A DNA stretch of 60,000 nucleotides from Lineus longissimus. Its lineage: Eukaryota > Nemertea > Pilidiophora > Heteronemertea > Lineidae. Position numbers and translations under genes: made by a program. This document shows, one piece after another, positions 58,746-60,000 of the stretch (within the stretch, counting starts at the first letter, position 1; every line of letters starts with the position of its first letter). The notes beneath the pieces are model-generated. The model had not been told where the DNA came from and did no database searches. It was given only the letters and a program-made list of their open reading frames with translations. Where the stretch lies: assembly GCF_910592395.1 (NCBI RefSeq), contig NC_088313.1, positions 7,940,501 through 8,000,500 of the forward strand, read 5' to 3'.

Positions 58746-60000
58746 CTTGGGGTTATCAAGCTCGAAAAAAGTTAAAGTCCGAAAAATTTGGTCAGGTCTT
58801 GGGGGGGAGTACATCGAATCTACGTGCGATGGGGATGAATTTTCAGGGGGTGGTTCCTTACTATGAGAAACCCCTAAACTTGCCTAACCTTGGCCATGCT
58901 CCAAGTTCTTCACACTTTTGGTCCCTCTTTTATCAATAGGGTACTGTCGAAAAAGGGTTTGGGTGACCTGCTCTGGAGTAAAGTACCCCGAAAACTCATC
59001 CTTCCCTTTTCAACTTTCAGGGTTAGTTAGACCCCCATGTGAAACCCCTAACCCTGACATTTAAAATTTTTCCTGCGGTCCCTTCTGTTTTGTTGATTGT
59101 TTTAAAGTCGAAAAATCGGTAAATTTCAAAGTCCAGCCTTTTGGCTAGGGTCTGGGGTAAAGTACCCCTAGACTTCATCCCTTTGATTTCAAAGTTTAGG
59201 ATGAGGATCCAGCCAATGAGGAACCCCTAACCTTACAAAAGGGCTCCAATCGAACTGAAGGTTTAGCTGGGGGGGTCGGCATATTTGGGAATGTGGAACA
59301 AACGGACCTGCGAATGTCCATTGGTTCCACAAATCCTGACCCTAAGGCTAGTGGAGCAAACGAACTTTCATGATGTCCATCGGCTCCACCAACTCTAACC
59401 CTGAGGTTAATGTCCGTTTGCTCCACCAGAAAAAATTGGACAGGACCTCTGTACATCTGCATCCCTTTAAACTTCCAAACTTTCTTACTACTTTCTTACT
59501 TTCTTACTTATTTAATCCTAATATTAAATAGGCTCGTTAGCCGCAAACCCGCGAGGGTTTCCGTTGCCCGAGATGCACCACGAGGAGGTGAGCCTTTGCA
59601 TCTCAAAAATAAGGAGAATGAAACTAAATAACCCAGAATGGCAGAACACCCTTCAGAGCTTATCAGGTCGTGGGGAAAACCCCACCTGGTGTAACCTGAT
59701 CCCCTCAAGCTTGGAGAAAGAACCCCTAACCCACTAACCCTAGCACGCAAGCTTGGAGAAAGAACTCGAGTTATAACTCTAGAGTTATTTCACCAAGCCG
59801 GTGGTAATAAATTGAGAAATCGGAAGGCCTAAACCTCTCCCACCCACAGGATTGCTCCTACTGTCTGCCAACTAAAGATTGAATGAAATAAATCAGCCAA
59901 ACGGGCTGTAACTAAAGATGTGGGGAGCTGATCACCCACCTTCACGAATGAACTAAAAGTGGAAGATTTCCCTTCAAAAGTAAAGAATGTGTGGTACATA
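58746..60000. other. Repeat-rich non-coding DNA to the window end
   Basis: Recurrent phrases (GAACCCCTAACC, AAAGTACCCC, AAGCTTGGAGAAAGAAC at 59708 and 59751) suggest degenerate subtelomere-like or minisatellite DNA. No gene is supported. Confidence 0.4.

Noticed and set aside
58505-58939. 144-codon frame on the + strand
   Set aside because: It is made of the TTAGGG array and the GTGGAGCAA minisatellite.

Overview
This 60 kb window is animal nuclear DNA: one conserved multi-exon host gene, spliced with GT/AG signals, embedded in a dense mosaic of transposable elements. The repeat landscape suggests a marine invertebrate: microsatellite-bearing repeats of the pearl/HINE kind, Kolobok, piggyBac and hAT/mariner-type elements, and an LMF1 with vertebrate-like conservation. 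A lophotrochozoan or invertebrate deuterostome is plausible, but I cannot fix the phylum from sequence alone.

Host gene. LMF1 (lipase maturation factor 1, an ER membrane chaperone for lipases) lies on the + strand. Nine consecutive coding exons run from 11662 to the stop at 47700. All splice phases join, giving 506 codons plus a split first codon. The 5' exon(s), about 100 codons by family comparison, were not found. Its introns hold most of the mobile DNA.

Layout. 1-2800: sparse DNA with MITE-like inverted repeats. 2807-9234: a long-inverted-arm element with nested insertions, each supported by the other arm acting as an empty site. 9235-11661: upstream or intronic DNA with a 157-bp tandem duplication. 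13091-30279 is a 17 kb LMF1 intron carrying family-A repeats, a complete Kolobok-type element (17502-25036, perfect 13-bp inverted ends, TTAA target duplication) and two (CCAT)n family-B repeats. 30451-36949 holds a 3.8 kb element with about 450-bp terminal inverted repeats and one 872-codon frame that resembles a FEN1/PIN-like nuclease with a Cys-rich tail. 38773-42377 holds a second, smaller TTAA-flanked Kolobok-type element (39121-41801). After LMF1, 48629-52839 is a degenerate piggyBac (TTAA duplication, empty site visible elsewhere in the window), itself interrupted by a family-A repeat with a long CGT microsatellite. 53700-60000 contains foldback DNA, an orphan exon, degenerate tandem repeats and a second piggyBac fragment cut off exactly at a TTAGGG array.

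Most interesting points. (1) Both Kolobok-type elements carry the same convergent gene pair: a THAP-domain gene on one strand and a spliced gene for a P2X7 C-terminal 'ballast'-like Cys domain on the other. In the first element the transposase core has been lost at a LINE insertion, yet the ballast-like gene remains open and spliceable. (2) The long-TIR element with the nuclease-like protein looks like an under-described mobile element class. (3) Several insertions can be dated relative to one another from filled and empty sites inside this one window.
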